A stretch of 64,000 bases of DNA from Staphylotrichum longicolle (Eukaryota; Ascomycota; Sordariomycetes; Sordariales; Chaetomiaceae): positions 11,966,001 through 12,030,000 of the forward strand of contig JAHCVI010000001.1 in NCBI GenBank assembly GCA_019096155.1, read 5' to 3'. The notes under the pieces were generated by a model, which worked only from the letters and a program-made list of their open reading frames with translations, was not told the DNA's origin and ran no database searches. The position numbers and the translations under genes were made by a program. Below, piece after piece: positions 19,499-29,178 of the stretch (the stretch's first letter is position 1; each line of letters begins with the position of its first letter).

Positions 19499-21676
19499 TC
19501 ATTTATCAAACTGCCCAAACCAGATACTATCGCTCGGCCTTACGCCTGCCTCAACCCCCTTCCTTGTACACATATCCCTCTCCACCTGCCCAACCCCCTT
19601 CTTTCGGAGCTCTTCCCCTCTGACCAGCAACTGCATCGCCATGCCCGCCTCGGCGTGCCACGCATTGTGGCAGTGCAGCGCCCATACCCCTGGGTTGTCA
19701 AGCACGACGCGGATGATCACCCACTGGTAGCTGCCGACCGTGACAGTGTCCCTACGCAGCGGGTTTCGCAGCGCCCCCGTCTCTTCGAGGTACCGCGGCA
19801 GGTCTGCTGCGCTGGGCGGGTACCCGGTCAGCGACGGGGTCAAGACGTAGAACTGGTGACCGTGGAGGTGGAATGGGTGGGCGCCGTCGTCAAAGTTGTT
19901 GATGGTAATGTCCAGGGTGCAAATCCCGCGCGTCTGCAGCACGAAGTCCTGCGCCGGGTCAAAGACACGGGTGTTGATGCCGAACGGTAACTCTCCATCT
20001 TCCAGGCTCGAAATGTTGGACGGCGCGTCGAGGAAGCGGTGCAACGTCGGGGAGGTCACGTTGGCGTGCCAAGTCGACTCGTTGAAGAAGCCCCTGGCCA
20101 GCCTCCATGCACCTATGCCGAAGGACGCGCGCAGATACACATAGCCATCAGAGGGCGGGGCATCCCGCGCGACGACCGGGTGAAGGGCAGAGGTGTTGAG
20201 GTCGCGGCAGATAACCTCGGCCGTCTCGTCCCATGCTTTGCTGGTCGGACTGACGACGGGAGCATCGCTTGGTTCCTGTTCGCCGTCCACGTAGCGTATC
20301 ACTGCGTGGATGTCTTCTTTCAAGTGAGGGTTTGGCGTCCCCCGGAAACAATGAGTTAGCATCCTGGCCCTGAGCCAGAATGAACTCGCGTCTGTGGAGT
20401 TGGCCTCCAGCACAATGCTGTATCTCTGCGCTGGCATTACGGTCAACCGATGGAACGGCTCGGGGTGCACATCCGTGCCGTCCACCTCGGTAATGTAAAA
20501 TGGGTGTTGGTCGACCTCTACCTGGAACTCGGCAAAGGCCCCGACGTTGATGAACCGCAGACGGTGCCTCTGCCCGCGCTGCAGGTCAAAGTGTTGCAGT
20601 CCCAAGGCCGAGCTGTCGCACTCCCACCCGGGGAAATCCTGGCAGCCCCGGATGCCGCGGCCGTTGATGAGGGCGCTGTCGGGAATGGGTTCTTGGTTCT
20701 CGCGGTCCGGTTTGAGATAGTCCATCAGCAGCTCGGCTGTGGTGTTGTGGTAGTGGTCCTGGACCATGACCACGCGATCGCTCGCGTACTCCAGCGTCTG
20801 CAACTCCGTCTTCTCATTTCGGGCGTGCACCACCATGGGCCCCAGCAGACCGTCGTTTGCTTGCGCGCTGTGGTGTGCGTGGTACCAATACGTGCCGGCC
20901 TGGCCCGTCACGCTGAACGTGTATGTGTAATTGGATCCCGGGGCGATGGGACACTGCGTAACACCGACAGTCCCGTCCATGTGGTTGGTGCCGTTCTGAA
21001 ACATGCCATGAAAGTGTATCGACGTGGCGTTGACGCCTCGGTTGAAGACATGAACGACCAGGGTGTCGCCCTCGTTGACTTCGACAAGCGGACCCGGGAA
21101 CTGGTTGTTGATGAGAACCATGGGGCGGAAAACCCCGTCTGGGTTGAGAACGGCGTCGCTAATGGTCCAGGAGTGCTCGCGCGTGGTGGGCGGCGCCTGA
21201 AAATCCCATGTCGAGGCGAGAATGTACTCGTCCGAGGTGCGCAATCGGGGTGCTGCGGGTATGTCTTCCTCATAGACGATATGGGCTGGAGGCGATGCTT
21301 GATGCTCATCGTCCTGATCATGCTGCTCTGCCGGCCCAACCCGAGAGTTCGAGAAGCCAATGTTCAGAGCCGTCAGCGCAAAGCTCATGGCAAGGATGAA
21401 CACAACCAGCATCGCCAGAAGTGAATTCCCCCAGCTGTATCTCCGTCGCTGCTCGGCTGGCTTCTTGTCGTCATAGTGATCGCCGAGGAAGGGTTGCTCT
21501 TCCAAGTCGCCATCCTCGTCTGAGGAGCTCATCCTGTCACCCTGGCCTTCTGCTCCCGCTTCTGTTGTCGTGCTGTTGTTGCCGCTCTGTCGAGGGCCAT
21601 GCTGCCGGCTCTGTGTCCAAACTCCCGACGCCAGAGGCCCCTGTTGCATCTGGGAGCACTCCCCCAGACGATCCAT
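19499..21676 (-). CDS. Multicopper oxidase with N-terminal membrane anchor
   Basis: Laccase/ferroxidase-like copper enzyme coupling substrate oxidation to four-electron reduction of oxygen; 725 residues, or 677 if translation starts at 21532 (MSSSDEDGDL), which I prefer. A cytoplasmic Ser/Asp-rich tail and one TM (LLAMLVVFILAMSFALTAL) make it a type II membrane protein. Three cupredoxin domains follow, with all copper ligands: TSIHFHGMFQ, YWYHAHHSAQ, HPFHLHGHQF and LHCHNAWHAEAGM. The residue after the type 1 His is Met, as in lower- to mid-potential enzymes. It has no intron. Membrane anchoring recalls Fet3-type ferroxidases, but the TM is N-terminal rather than C-terminal and I see no Ftr1 permease nearby. 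Pigment or phenol oxidation is equally possible. It is divergent from the acid phosphatase gene. Confidence 0.92.
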   Translation of the reverse strand: MDRLGECSQMQQGPLASGVWTQSRQHGPRQSGNNSTTTEAGAEGQGDRMSSSDEDGDLEEQPFLGDHYDDKKPAEQRRRYSWGNSLLAMLVVFILAMSFALTALNIGFSNSRVGPAEQHDQDDEHQASPPAHIVYEEDIPAAPRLRTSDEYILASTWDFQAPPTTREHSWTISDAVLNPDGVFRPMVLINNQFPGPLVEVNEGDTLVVHVFNRGVNATSIHFHGMFQNGTNHMDGTVGVTQCPIAPGSNYTYTFSVTGQAGTYWYHAHHSAQANDGLLGPMVVHARNEKTELQTLEYASDRVVMVQDHYHNTTAELLMDYLKPDRENQEPIPDSALINGRGIRGCQDFPGWECDSSALGLQHFDLQRGQRHRLRFINVGAFAEFQVEVDQHPFYITEVDGTDVHPEPFHRLTVMPAQRYSIVLEANSTDASSFWLRARMLTHCFRGTPNPHLKEDIHAVIRYVDGEQEPSDAPVVSPTSKAWDETAEVICRDLNTSALHPVVARDAPPSDGYVYLRASFGIGAWRLARGFFNESTWHANVTSPTLHRFLDAPSNISSLEDGELPFGINTRVFDPAQDFVLQTRGICTLDITINNFDDGAHPFHLHGHQFYVLTPSLTGYPPSAADLPRYLEETGALRNPLRRDTVTVGSYQWVIIRVVLDNPGVWALHCHNAWHAEAGMAMQLLVRGEELRKKGVGQVERDMCTRKGVEAGVRPSDSIWFGQFDK

Positions 21677-21955
21677 ATCAGGACATCACCAAAGGAGGAA
21701 CACAAGAACTCCGGGCAAAGACGAGGGGGTGGAAAAAGTTGGAAGCTACCTTCCTCCTTCGCCCTCCCCGCTTCCTCCAACGACCGGGGTGGGGACAAGC
21801 TTTTTTGCCAATGTCTTTCCCGCCCTTGGCGACGAACCAATGTGCCACATGCACCCCTGGGAGGCCCTACTATTCCCGAAGCATCGCAGTGAGTGCATGA
21901 CCCCTGGCTTAGAACTCGCACTAAGACCGCCCTGATGCATGTCGCTTTTGATGAC

Positions 21956-21961
21956 CACGTG
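21956..21961. promoter_or_regulatory. CACGTG box
   Basis: Palindromic E-box, the core recognised by Pho4/NUC-1-type bHLH regulators. It is 545 bp upstream of the phosphatase start. Motif evidence only. Confidence 0.4.
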
Positions 21962-22171
21962 CTCAACGAGAAGAAAAATGATGAATAGGCCTCCCATGAT
22001 TGGCTTCTTCTCGTCGTCGCCATCTCGGGCGGGTGTTATCTCAGTTGCGCTGAGTATCCGTCACTTCCGGCAACGTTGGTTATTCCCGAGAATCGGGAGT
22101 GACGGGGGACCCCCCTGCGCACTCGATCCTCTCACAAAGGCAACTCGACAGCTCACGTCGCTTCTCAGCGC

Positions 22172-22177
22172 CACGTG
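22172..22177. promoter_or_regulatory. CACGTG box
   Basis: Second E-box, about 325 bp upstream of the acid phosphatase ATG. Pho4/NUC-1-type phosphate-starvation regulators use this core. Motif evidence only. Confidence 0.45.
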
Positions 22178-22500
22178 CTCGATCCACTCCACCCCAAGTG
22201 CAGCGTACCAGCCAAGAAAGGAAGCTGCTTGTTCTGAGTTCGACACCGAGATCTCATAGCTTGCTGACGTAGTTTGTCCTTGCAATGTTGCACGGGGACT
22301 CGAAACCGTGTAGCCTCAAGCGGGAGCACGTTTCTTGATACATGGGGATCTTGCAGTTTCGCGCATACCTGTGGTATATTCTAAATATATTAGGGTCGCA
22401 TTCCTCGAGGGCGACGGTGTTGACGAGCGTCATTCTTCTCAGGCCTGTCCCAGCCCTCTTTTGTTCTCCGCGTCTCCTCTTCGCAAGAACAGTGTGAAAG

Positions 22501-23868
22501 ATGCTCTTCCAGGCTGCTACTATCGTCGCCGCGGCTGGCGTGGTCGCCGCCAGCCGGTGCAAGCCCGGGACAACCTCCTCTAGCTCCACGATTGGCTGGG
22601 AGACGGTTTACACTGCCACTGGCACTGCTGCGGTCGCAGCTGCTGCCGCAACGGCACGAACCAGCAGCCCGACAAGCAAGGTCAAGGGCAAGGTCTTCGA
22701 CCGTTATGTGTCCATTTGGTTTGAGAACACGGACTACGCCAAGGCCATCGCTGACCGTAAGTGTCTCCATTTCCGCTTCTGCCGAGTGATGTTGGAGAAT
22801 TTTCCGCATGATTGCTGACTCGAAGAACCACCCTCCCCGATAGCCAACTTCAGCGCGTTCGCCAAGCAGGGCATCACGCTGAGCAACTTCCACGCCGTCA
22901 CCCACCCCAGTGAGCCGAACTACATCTCTGTCGTGGGTGGCGACTACTTCGGCATGCAGAACGACGACTTTAACCAGGTCAACATCAACGTCTCGACCGT
23001 TTTCGACCTGCTCGACCACAAGCGCATCTCCTGGGGCGTGTACCAGGAGGATATGCCCTACTCCGGGTTCGAGGGCCAAAAGTACGTCAACCAAAAGACG
23101 GGGGCCAACGATTACGTCCGCAAGCACAACCCGGCTGTCATCTTCGACTCGGTCGCCCACTTTGAGGACAGGCTCAGCCAGATCAAGAACCTCTCGCTCA
23201 TCGACGTGGCCAAGTCCCAGTTCCATCAGGACCTCAAGGCCGACAAGCTTCCCCAGTGGATGTTCATCACCCCCAACATGACGTCGGACGCCCATGACGC
23301 GACCATCACCTATGCTGGCAACTGGCTCAACCTCTTCTTGACTCCGCTGCTCAAGGACAAGAACTTCATGCAGAACACGCTTGTGCTCATCACCTTTGAC
23401 GAGAACTCGGGGTACGCACTCAAGAACAAGATCCTGTCGATCGCGCTGGGCGACGCCGTGCCGCAGCACCTCGCCGGCACCACCGATGACAGCTTCTACA
23501 ACCACTACACCGAGCTCTCCACGGTCGAGGCGAACTGGGACCTGCCGACGCTGGGCCGGTGGGACGTCGGCGCCAACGTGCTCCAGTTCGTAGCCCAGCA
23601 GACGGGCGACAAGGTGCGCAAGTGGGATCCCAGCTACAACTTCGAGGCCAAGTACTTCTACAACCAGTCGTACGCCGGGCCCTTCAACACCAAGGGCGGC
23701 CTCCACGAGTACCCGGCCCCGAACCTGGAGCTTGACCACAGCGCTTCAGGCCGCAAGATCCTCGACAGCATCAAGAAGACGTGGCGGGGCAGCAAGAACC
23801 CCACTTACTACAGGGACGCCATCGAGGTCAATGATGGCCTCAACCCTCCTGCGGGTTATGCTGTGTAA
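22501..23868 (+). CDS. Secreted acid phosphatase / phosphoesterase
   Basis: Phosphate-scavenging hydrolase of the phosphoesterase family (the fold of Aspergillus PhoA-type acid phosphatases and bacterial phospholipase C), 426 residues. A signal peptide (MLFQAATIVAAAGVVAAS) leads into a Thr/Ser/Ala-rich linker. The catalytic core begins with YVSIWFENTDY. The single intron at 22757-22843 joins IADR to PNFSAFAKQGITL in frame. The metal and active-site signatures are FHAVTHPSEPNYISVVGGD, WMFITPNMTSDAHDA and LVLITFDENSG. It ends at 23868 (PPAGYAV). The product should be extracellular or periplasmic. Two CACGTG boxes upstream fit phosphate-starvation control, which is inference. Convergent with the mannosyltransferase. 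Confidence 0.9.
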
Positions 23869-24114
23869 GTGGTGGACGGGTTTGCCGAGAAATCCATGGG
23901 GCAAAAAGGGGATCTTGAAAGATTGCAAGGGGTATCCAAGTCTTAGAATTCACTCCAGCACCAACCCATCACACCCGCTCTTGTCGCCTCCATTGTATGG
24001 CGAGAGCCAGCCAGAAAGTGTTGTAAATGGTGTATTTACAGGAATTCGGTAATGGAGACAATAACTTAATAGAAGAACAAAAGAGAGAGAAGAGAGAGAG
24101 AAAACATGCCGACT

Positions 24115-25587
24115 TCACTTTCCGTCCTTCTCCGACGCCCAGTACCCTCCAATCTGTTCAAAGAAACGCTCATAATCGGGAAGCAGGTCATCGAATCCGC
24201 GTGGTTCAACGCTGGGCATGTCAGTGCACCACTGGGCCGGATTATCCTTGGGGAGGTTCGGAATCTGCTCGTTGCCAAAGAAATGGATGCCAATCTCGTT
24301 GATGCCCGCGGGGTCCTGGTCGTTTGCGGCCCGCTTGTAACTGCGGAAGATGCCGCTCTGGTTGTCGCGGTTCCAGCGCAGCACCGGAGGGGTCATGGTC
24401 TTGAGCAGGCCGCCGTGGAGGAAGGCGATGCGGCCGTCGTCCGGGTGGTGCTGAGCGAAGGTGTGGCCGCAGTAGCCGCCCTGGTACACGGTGCCGACGC
24501 TGGTCAGCCAGCGCTTGGGGCGGCCGTAGCGCGTCTTGAGCGCGTGCCAGGCAAAGCGGAAGGTGTCCTTGTCGCCGAGGAGGAACTGGTCGTAGTAGCG
24601 GTCCGGGTCGTTGTTCATGAAGGCCGCCAGCTTGACGTGGTACCAGAACCGCGACTTGTCGACCAGCAGCTGGCCGCTCTCGAGCTCAAACTCGTCCATC
24701 CTGCAGGGCGTGTTGGTGATGGCCCACGCGGGATTCGCCGGGCGGGTGCGCGCGATGTCGGGCCAGAAGATGGTTCCGTACTCCTTGTACGTGGGTGACT
24801 CCCACAGCTCCGCGGGGTCGATGACGGGGATGTTGTCGCTGTCGAGCAGCAGGACATGGGCAAAGCGGGAGTTCACAATCGCAGCCGTCTTGAGCTGGTA
24901 GTTGATGAGAAAGGTGTCAAAGGCAGGGCGCATGAGGTTGTCCTTGCTTGCCAGGTCGTTGAACACGGTGTGGGGATATATCTTGGTGAGTTGTTGCTTT
25001 TTGTCGTCGTTGAGCTCATCGTCCCAGTAGTGGATCTCGACAGGGACCTCGGAGCCCAGACGATTGAGGGACCGCAGGATCACTTTGGTGCGCATGAGGG
25101 TGTCGCCGTTGCCGGCGAGGAGGACAATGCCTCGGCCGGAGAACCGAGACGCGACATCTTTGTAAGGTGGGCAGTTGCGAACAAAGTCCTGCCACTGGCT
25201 CCGTCGAAGATTGATCTCGCTGTCGGGGCGCGCCTTGACGTTCCATTCGATAGCGCCATCGAACATGAAGTTGACCTTGTCGTTTGAAGTCCAGTTGCAC
25301 GTCCTGCCCGTCTCGCTGATGCTCAAGTTCGGAAGGGTGACCACCTTCTCGAAGTGGCGGCCCCTGAAAGACTCGGCCAAAGGGAATCGATGAGCGAGAT
25401 CAAAGCCGAATTCATCAGCAGCTCCCGCACCGTCGTGAGCACTATCGGAATGAGTGAAACCCTCAATAACGCGATACAACCTGAATGGCTCGCCGCTGGA
25501 TTCACGGCGGTACCAGCCGGCAATTAAGAGAATGGAGGCGATGGTGGCGGCGGCCAAGAGGCTTCGCGGAATGCGCCTGAGGGCCAT
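24115..25587 (-). CDS. Golgi alpha-mannosyltransferase (MNN1/MNN2 type, GT71)
   Basis: Type II membrane glycosyltransferase of 490 residues, one exon. A short cytoplasmic tail and anchor (LLAAATIASILLIAGWY) precede a lumenal catalytic domain. The donor-sugar/metal DxD motif is in HVLLLDSDNIPV, in the typical context of strand, DSD, then P-LWESP-Y---G-IFWPD. Other family blocks are GIVLLAGNGD, VPVEIHYW and ESGQLLVDKSRFW. The predicted reaction is transfer of mannose from GDP-mannose to N- or O-linked glycans of wall proteins. The start at 25587 (MALRRIPRSLL) leaves the anchor in the proper position. Family members differ in linkage (alpha-1,2 or alpha-1,3), so I do not give a symbol. Confidence 0.88.
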   Translation of the reverse strand: MALRRIPRSLLAAATIASILLIAGWYRRESSGEPFRLYRVIEGFTHSDSAHDGAGAADEFGFDLAHRFPLAESFRGRHFEKVVTLPNLSISETGRTCNWTSNDKVNFMFDGAIEWNVKARPDSEINLRRSQWQDFVRNCPPYKDVASRFSGRGIVLLAGNGDTLMRTKVILRSLNRLGSEVPVEIHYWDDELNDDKKQQLTKIYPHTVFNDLASKDNLMRPAFDTFLINYQLKTAAIVNSRFAHVLLLDSDNIPVIDPAELWESPTYKEYGTIFWPDIARTRPANPAWAITNTPCRMDEFELESGQLLVDKSRFWYHVKLAAFMNNDPDRYYDQFLLGDKDTFRFAWHALKTRYGRPKRWLTSVGTVYQGGYCGHTFAQHHPDDGRIAFLHGGLLKTMTPPVLRWNRDNQSGIFRSYKRAANDQDPAGINEIGIHFFGNEQIPNLPKDNPAQWCTDMPSVEPRGFDDLLPDYERFFEQIGGYWASEKDGK

Positions 25588-27500
25588 GCTGGCTGTGTGT
25601 TCGTGACCGCGTCACGTAAGCCCCTTGGGCCGCAGTGTGAAATCAACGAGCGGAAGTGATCCTTCGCTTTCGATGGGCCACCACCGCCGTACACGGTTAT
25701 GTCGTGGTCGAAAGATAGAATCGCCCAGCGAATTGGGCCGATAAACCGTTTGCTTGGGCACCAACCGCAGAGCAATTTCCCCCTTTTTTCTTGAATGTCT
25801 GTTGATTCTTCGTCTGAGCCTTGAGTACCAAAGTCTGCTGCGCATGGCTCGCCGAGAATGCTTAGCGGTTGGCTTCGTCACCATGTCTAAGTCAAAAGGG
25901 GGATGCCAAGTCCGGGCAGTCCCACCCCAAGCACAAGGCTCCCCAAGAATGTGATGCAGGCACAGGCCCGCTATCTCCAGAATCCGCTGACATGACAGGT
26001 TGTGCGTGGATGAGACAAGCAAGATTACAGGCCATGGAGTGGGGGAAGCATACGACGCATCTCGGAGAACGCGCGGCCTCCCTTGCTTAGGTAATGTTCA
26101 CGACTTCAGCGAGAGACAACTCAAGGACAAGATATCCTATTTAAGTTGGTGAGTCTCGCGTCATCTCTGTCAGCATTGGACTCGACGGCTTGAAAGATTC
26201 ATGTGACGATGCAGCATCATGATGGCGGGAGGAGGGATTTTACTGTGTCGTAATGTCTCTGTCTGTCTCAAGACTGAACTGAAGATGAAGAGCCAATGGT
26301 GGGTGGAGGAGAGGCTGGACGGCGCCCCCACCCAATGGACCCTGCGCCTGGCAGTAAGTCGAATTTTTAAACGGCTAAGATGCCAAGAAAGGGGCTCAGG
26401 GAATATCGGCTGCAAGGCACATATGCTCAGTCAATGATTGCCGCTGCCATTGCTGGAGCTGAGGCGGTCTCTGCCGCCGGGTTGTGCCGATTTCCGTGCG
26501 GGTCTCCTCTTTCAAATCCGTTTGGGAAATCTTTCTTTTCTTCTTCTCCCAAAATGAAACGAGACATCCACGCGAGTGATCGAGGCTGCTGCTCAGCTGC
26601 CCTGACGTTCCAATAACAAAGTGTTGGAGACATTGCGTCTCTGCATCAACCTTTGACTTCTTGGCCATGATCTCAAGTGATGACCTTTGCCTTGATCCTT
26701 GGCGGCGAGGGGTGACAGCTCAGGCGTATAAGCGTAGGCTTGATAAGCTTCAGCCGAATCACTCCCTGGCAAAGTGGCAATTTCAGGCAGTGGATGACAG
26801 TGAAGCAATGCGTTGATCAACGCACGATACAATAAGCAACTTCTCGTCGACCTTGCCGAACAGCCCCAGCTGCTCGGTGAAGCGCTACTCGTCGGGGCTC
26901 CCAAATGGCCTTTCCGACTAGCCGCCAAGGGGGCTAGGATTTGGGAGGCCCGACGAGTAAGGATTTATGTCGGTACCTAGGTACTTTATCCAGCCCATCG
27001 CGGTTGTCTCGCCATTTCGTCATTTGTCCCGCAAGAGCTTGAGATGTGACCTTCGCCACAACCCTCCCAACCATTCCGGCTGGGCCCAGCCGCCAGACTT
27101 GTGATCAATAGTCAGAAACAAAACTAGTGACCCCACAAAGCGCAAACTGCTTCCCCTGATGAGAATTCATGAGTGCAGCACCGTCTACAAGGCACACACT
27201 TTGATACCTCAACGAAGACGACTCATGGACCCAAACAATGAACACGTTGGCAGGAAGAGGAAATGGGTGAGCAGTACAACGTGGCCAACTCGGAAACAAC
27301 AGGATATAAGACCCGGGGGTTGCCAGTTCTGGATTGTCTTAATATACCATGTGTCAATAACCCCGAGCCAGGCTCCTAAACCATTTCTACATTGTCGTTA
27401 TCCACATCAAAAGCTGCGTGGCCCAACACAGCCTAAGATCAGGTTGCGCCTGACCTGTCCTCTTCACAAAGAGCCGTTCGTCATCAACTGATAAGCCACA
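25588..27500. other. Gene-poor intergenic region
   Basis: About 1.9 kb upstream of the mannosyltransferase. Overlapping short frames on both strands (for example 25612-26022, 26380-26668, 26593-26928) have no coherent family signature. GGTACCTAGGTAC near 26973 is another GGTACCT-type palindromic string. Otherwise I see nothing. Confidence 0.5.
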
Positions 27501-27647
27501 ATGTCTGAGAACAGCGAAAGCAGCAAGAACAAAATCCCCCCGAAACCTACATGCATCTGCCCGTTTTGCGGCTGCAAAGCGAGCGTCGCTAAACAAGGGG
27601 ACCGCTGTGATTATTGCCGAGCGAATTGCAAAACACGCACCAAATAG
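27501..27647 (+). CDS. 48-residue Cys-rich putative zinc-ribbon mini-protein
   Basis: A complete ATG-to-TAG frame of 48 codons. After a Ser/Lys-rich start (MSENSESSKNKIPPKPT) comes a compact cysteine block: CICPFCGCKA, then GDRCDYCRANC, seven Cys in 27 residues. The C-P-F-C-G-C and C-D-Y-C-R-A-N-C knuckles would suit one or two zinc sites, and the tail is basic (KTRTK). There is no signal peptide, so a cytosolic or nuclear role is expected. I do not recognise a named family with certainty. The pattern of two Cys knuckles separated by a short GD turn is unlikely by chance in a random 48-codon frame. It stands alone in a 2.5-kb gap, and an unseen upstream exon is possible. Confidence 0.45.
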   Translation: MSENSESSKNKIPPKPTCICPFCGCKASVAKQGDRCDYCRANCKTRTK

Positions 27648-28132
27648 GAAAGAAACCCAGTGAAGGATGCTCAAATCCTGCTGGAAAAGACGCCGACCAG
27701 AAGCCTTCCGACTGTGGTTATACCTGACACGAATGATCCCAGGAAAATCATAAGTTGGCGGGCTGTAATGTCTCTTCATAACCAATAATTGAGGGTCAGG
27801 AACACCTAGTTAACTCTAGCAATGCATTAAAATTCACAATAACCCAGCATTTGGCTAGGATCGAGTCTATGTTGACCCTCTTGAACCTGGATGACTGGGG
27901 AAGGGGCAGGGAAAATCCACACGAAGCAAGACAAAGCTGGTGGTGATAATAGATAGATACAATGCCAAAACATGAAGGAGCTGTTAGTCTATGTGTGTGA
28001 AAATCTCAAAAGCACGCCATTCATAAAGCCGGACGCCCACCCCAGCGCTAAGAAACCCATTACCAACCCCAAGCCCACACCTGATGCGGTGTAGCCCGTT
28101 GACCCTTCCTTGTTCCACCAAAGACTTCACGT
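27648..28132. other. Intergenic region
   Basis: About 485 bp downstream of the mini-ORF and 3' of the RTA1 gene. AT-richer than the flanking genes. No feature is seen. Confidence 0.5.
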
Positions 28133-29178
28133 CTACTCCGAGGAGGAGGAAGGGAGCTTTGGCTGCAACATGGCGCCGGTGTTCCCCGTGTAGGTGTAAC
28201 TCATCTCCGCATCATTTCGCGGCTCCCTGTCAAAGACAATGCCAGGGTGGCCGACATTCAGGCAGAACACAGCGATGACCATCATGCTAAAGTATGCCAT
28301 TGTTAGTCGATATATCTACTTCTCAAGGCAAAGAGCACGTACGCAGCCTCGAGAACCATAAACAAAGGCTCATTGCGGATCAACGGCCCATCGTAGCCAT
28401 CACGCAGCTCGTCAATGCGGTAGATGCAGCGGACGAGAACGAAGACGATGGAAAGAAAAAGGAAGCTCAGGAACAGCTTCATCCTCGACTGCAGCGGGCG
28501 GGCAGTCGATTTACGCACATAGCGCACGACGTAATCGATAAACAAGGCGACAAAGATGACGAGAGTGACGACTTGTAGAATGAGACCGGCCATGCTAATA
28601 CGGACGCCGAGTTTGTTACCTGAGCCGGACTGTGTCGCGGAGAGGGCGCCGCCAGCGGCCTGGAGGATCAGAGACACAATGTCGATTGGGATGAAGAACC
28701 AAACGAAGAATTTTGGGTTGAAGTGAGAGAGTGAGCGGTCGAGGTAGTTGATTCTAGAGGAATGGGTTAGTATGGAGGGGACAGACTTCGGCAGAGTATA
28801 GAGGCTGCTCTCCACTTACGTCCTCGACAACATTACGTAGATGGCAGAGCAAAAGAAGACAGGCGCCGTGGTAATGCAGACGACCTGAATAACGAACGCG
28901 GCAAACGAGAAGGGGTTCGAGTGCAGCATGATGCGTCCGACGTAACCGATGATCTCGTCCACACATCCGATGACCATGCAGATCATGAAGTCCCAGGATC
29001 TCCATCTCACACCCTGGATGATGTGAATGAGCATGGATAGAGCGAAGAGACCAATAATAGCACCATTGCCGGGAATCGATGGCTGGTACTGGAGGATGCT
29101 GGCTTCGAGAGGGCAGAGTTCGAGGGTGCAGTTGGCATTCTTGCCGAAGGAGATCAGACCGTTGGGTAACTTGGCCAT
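28133..29178 (-). CDS. RTA1-like lipid-translocating/stress-response 7TM protein
   Basis: Multi-spanning membrane protein of the RTA1/RSB1/RTM1 family (sphingoid-base translocation or resistance to toxic lipophiles in yeast), 307 residues. The start at 29178 gives MAKLPNGLISFGKNANCTLELCPLE (the N-terminal CTLELCP motif is typical). Introns at 28754-28819 and 28287-28342 keep frame. Family signatures include Y-PSIPGNGAIIGLF, IGCVDEIIGYVGRIM, FFCSAIYVMLSRTINYLD, and FIPIDIVSLILQAAGG. Also seen are VRCIYRIDELRDGYDGPL and EPLFMVLEAAMMVIAV with NVGHPG. Seven hydrophobic helices are evident. The short cytoplasmic tail ends SSSSE. The second exon-intron junction lies inside the penultimate family block. 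Confidence 0.92.

Larger units (their letters stand above)
21677..22500. other. Divergent promoter region with two CACGTG boxes
   Basis: About 820 bp between the multicopper oxidase (minus) and the acid phosphatase (plus). It contains CACGTG at 21956-21961 and 22172-22177, and a cluster of CCAC/GTGG-rich sequence. The open frames on both strands have no family signature. Confidence 0.6.

Noticed and set aside
20450..21424. 324-codon ORF on the plus strand
   Set aside because: Antisense shadow of the multicopper oxidase with no family motif.
22390..23739. 449-codon ORF on the minus strand
   Set aside because: It lies antisense to the well-supported acid phosphatase; Val/Leu/Asp/Gly bias is typical of the complement of a GC3-rich gene.
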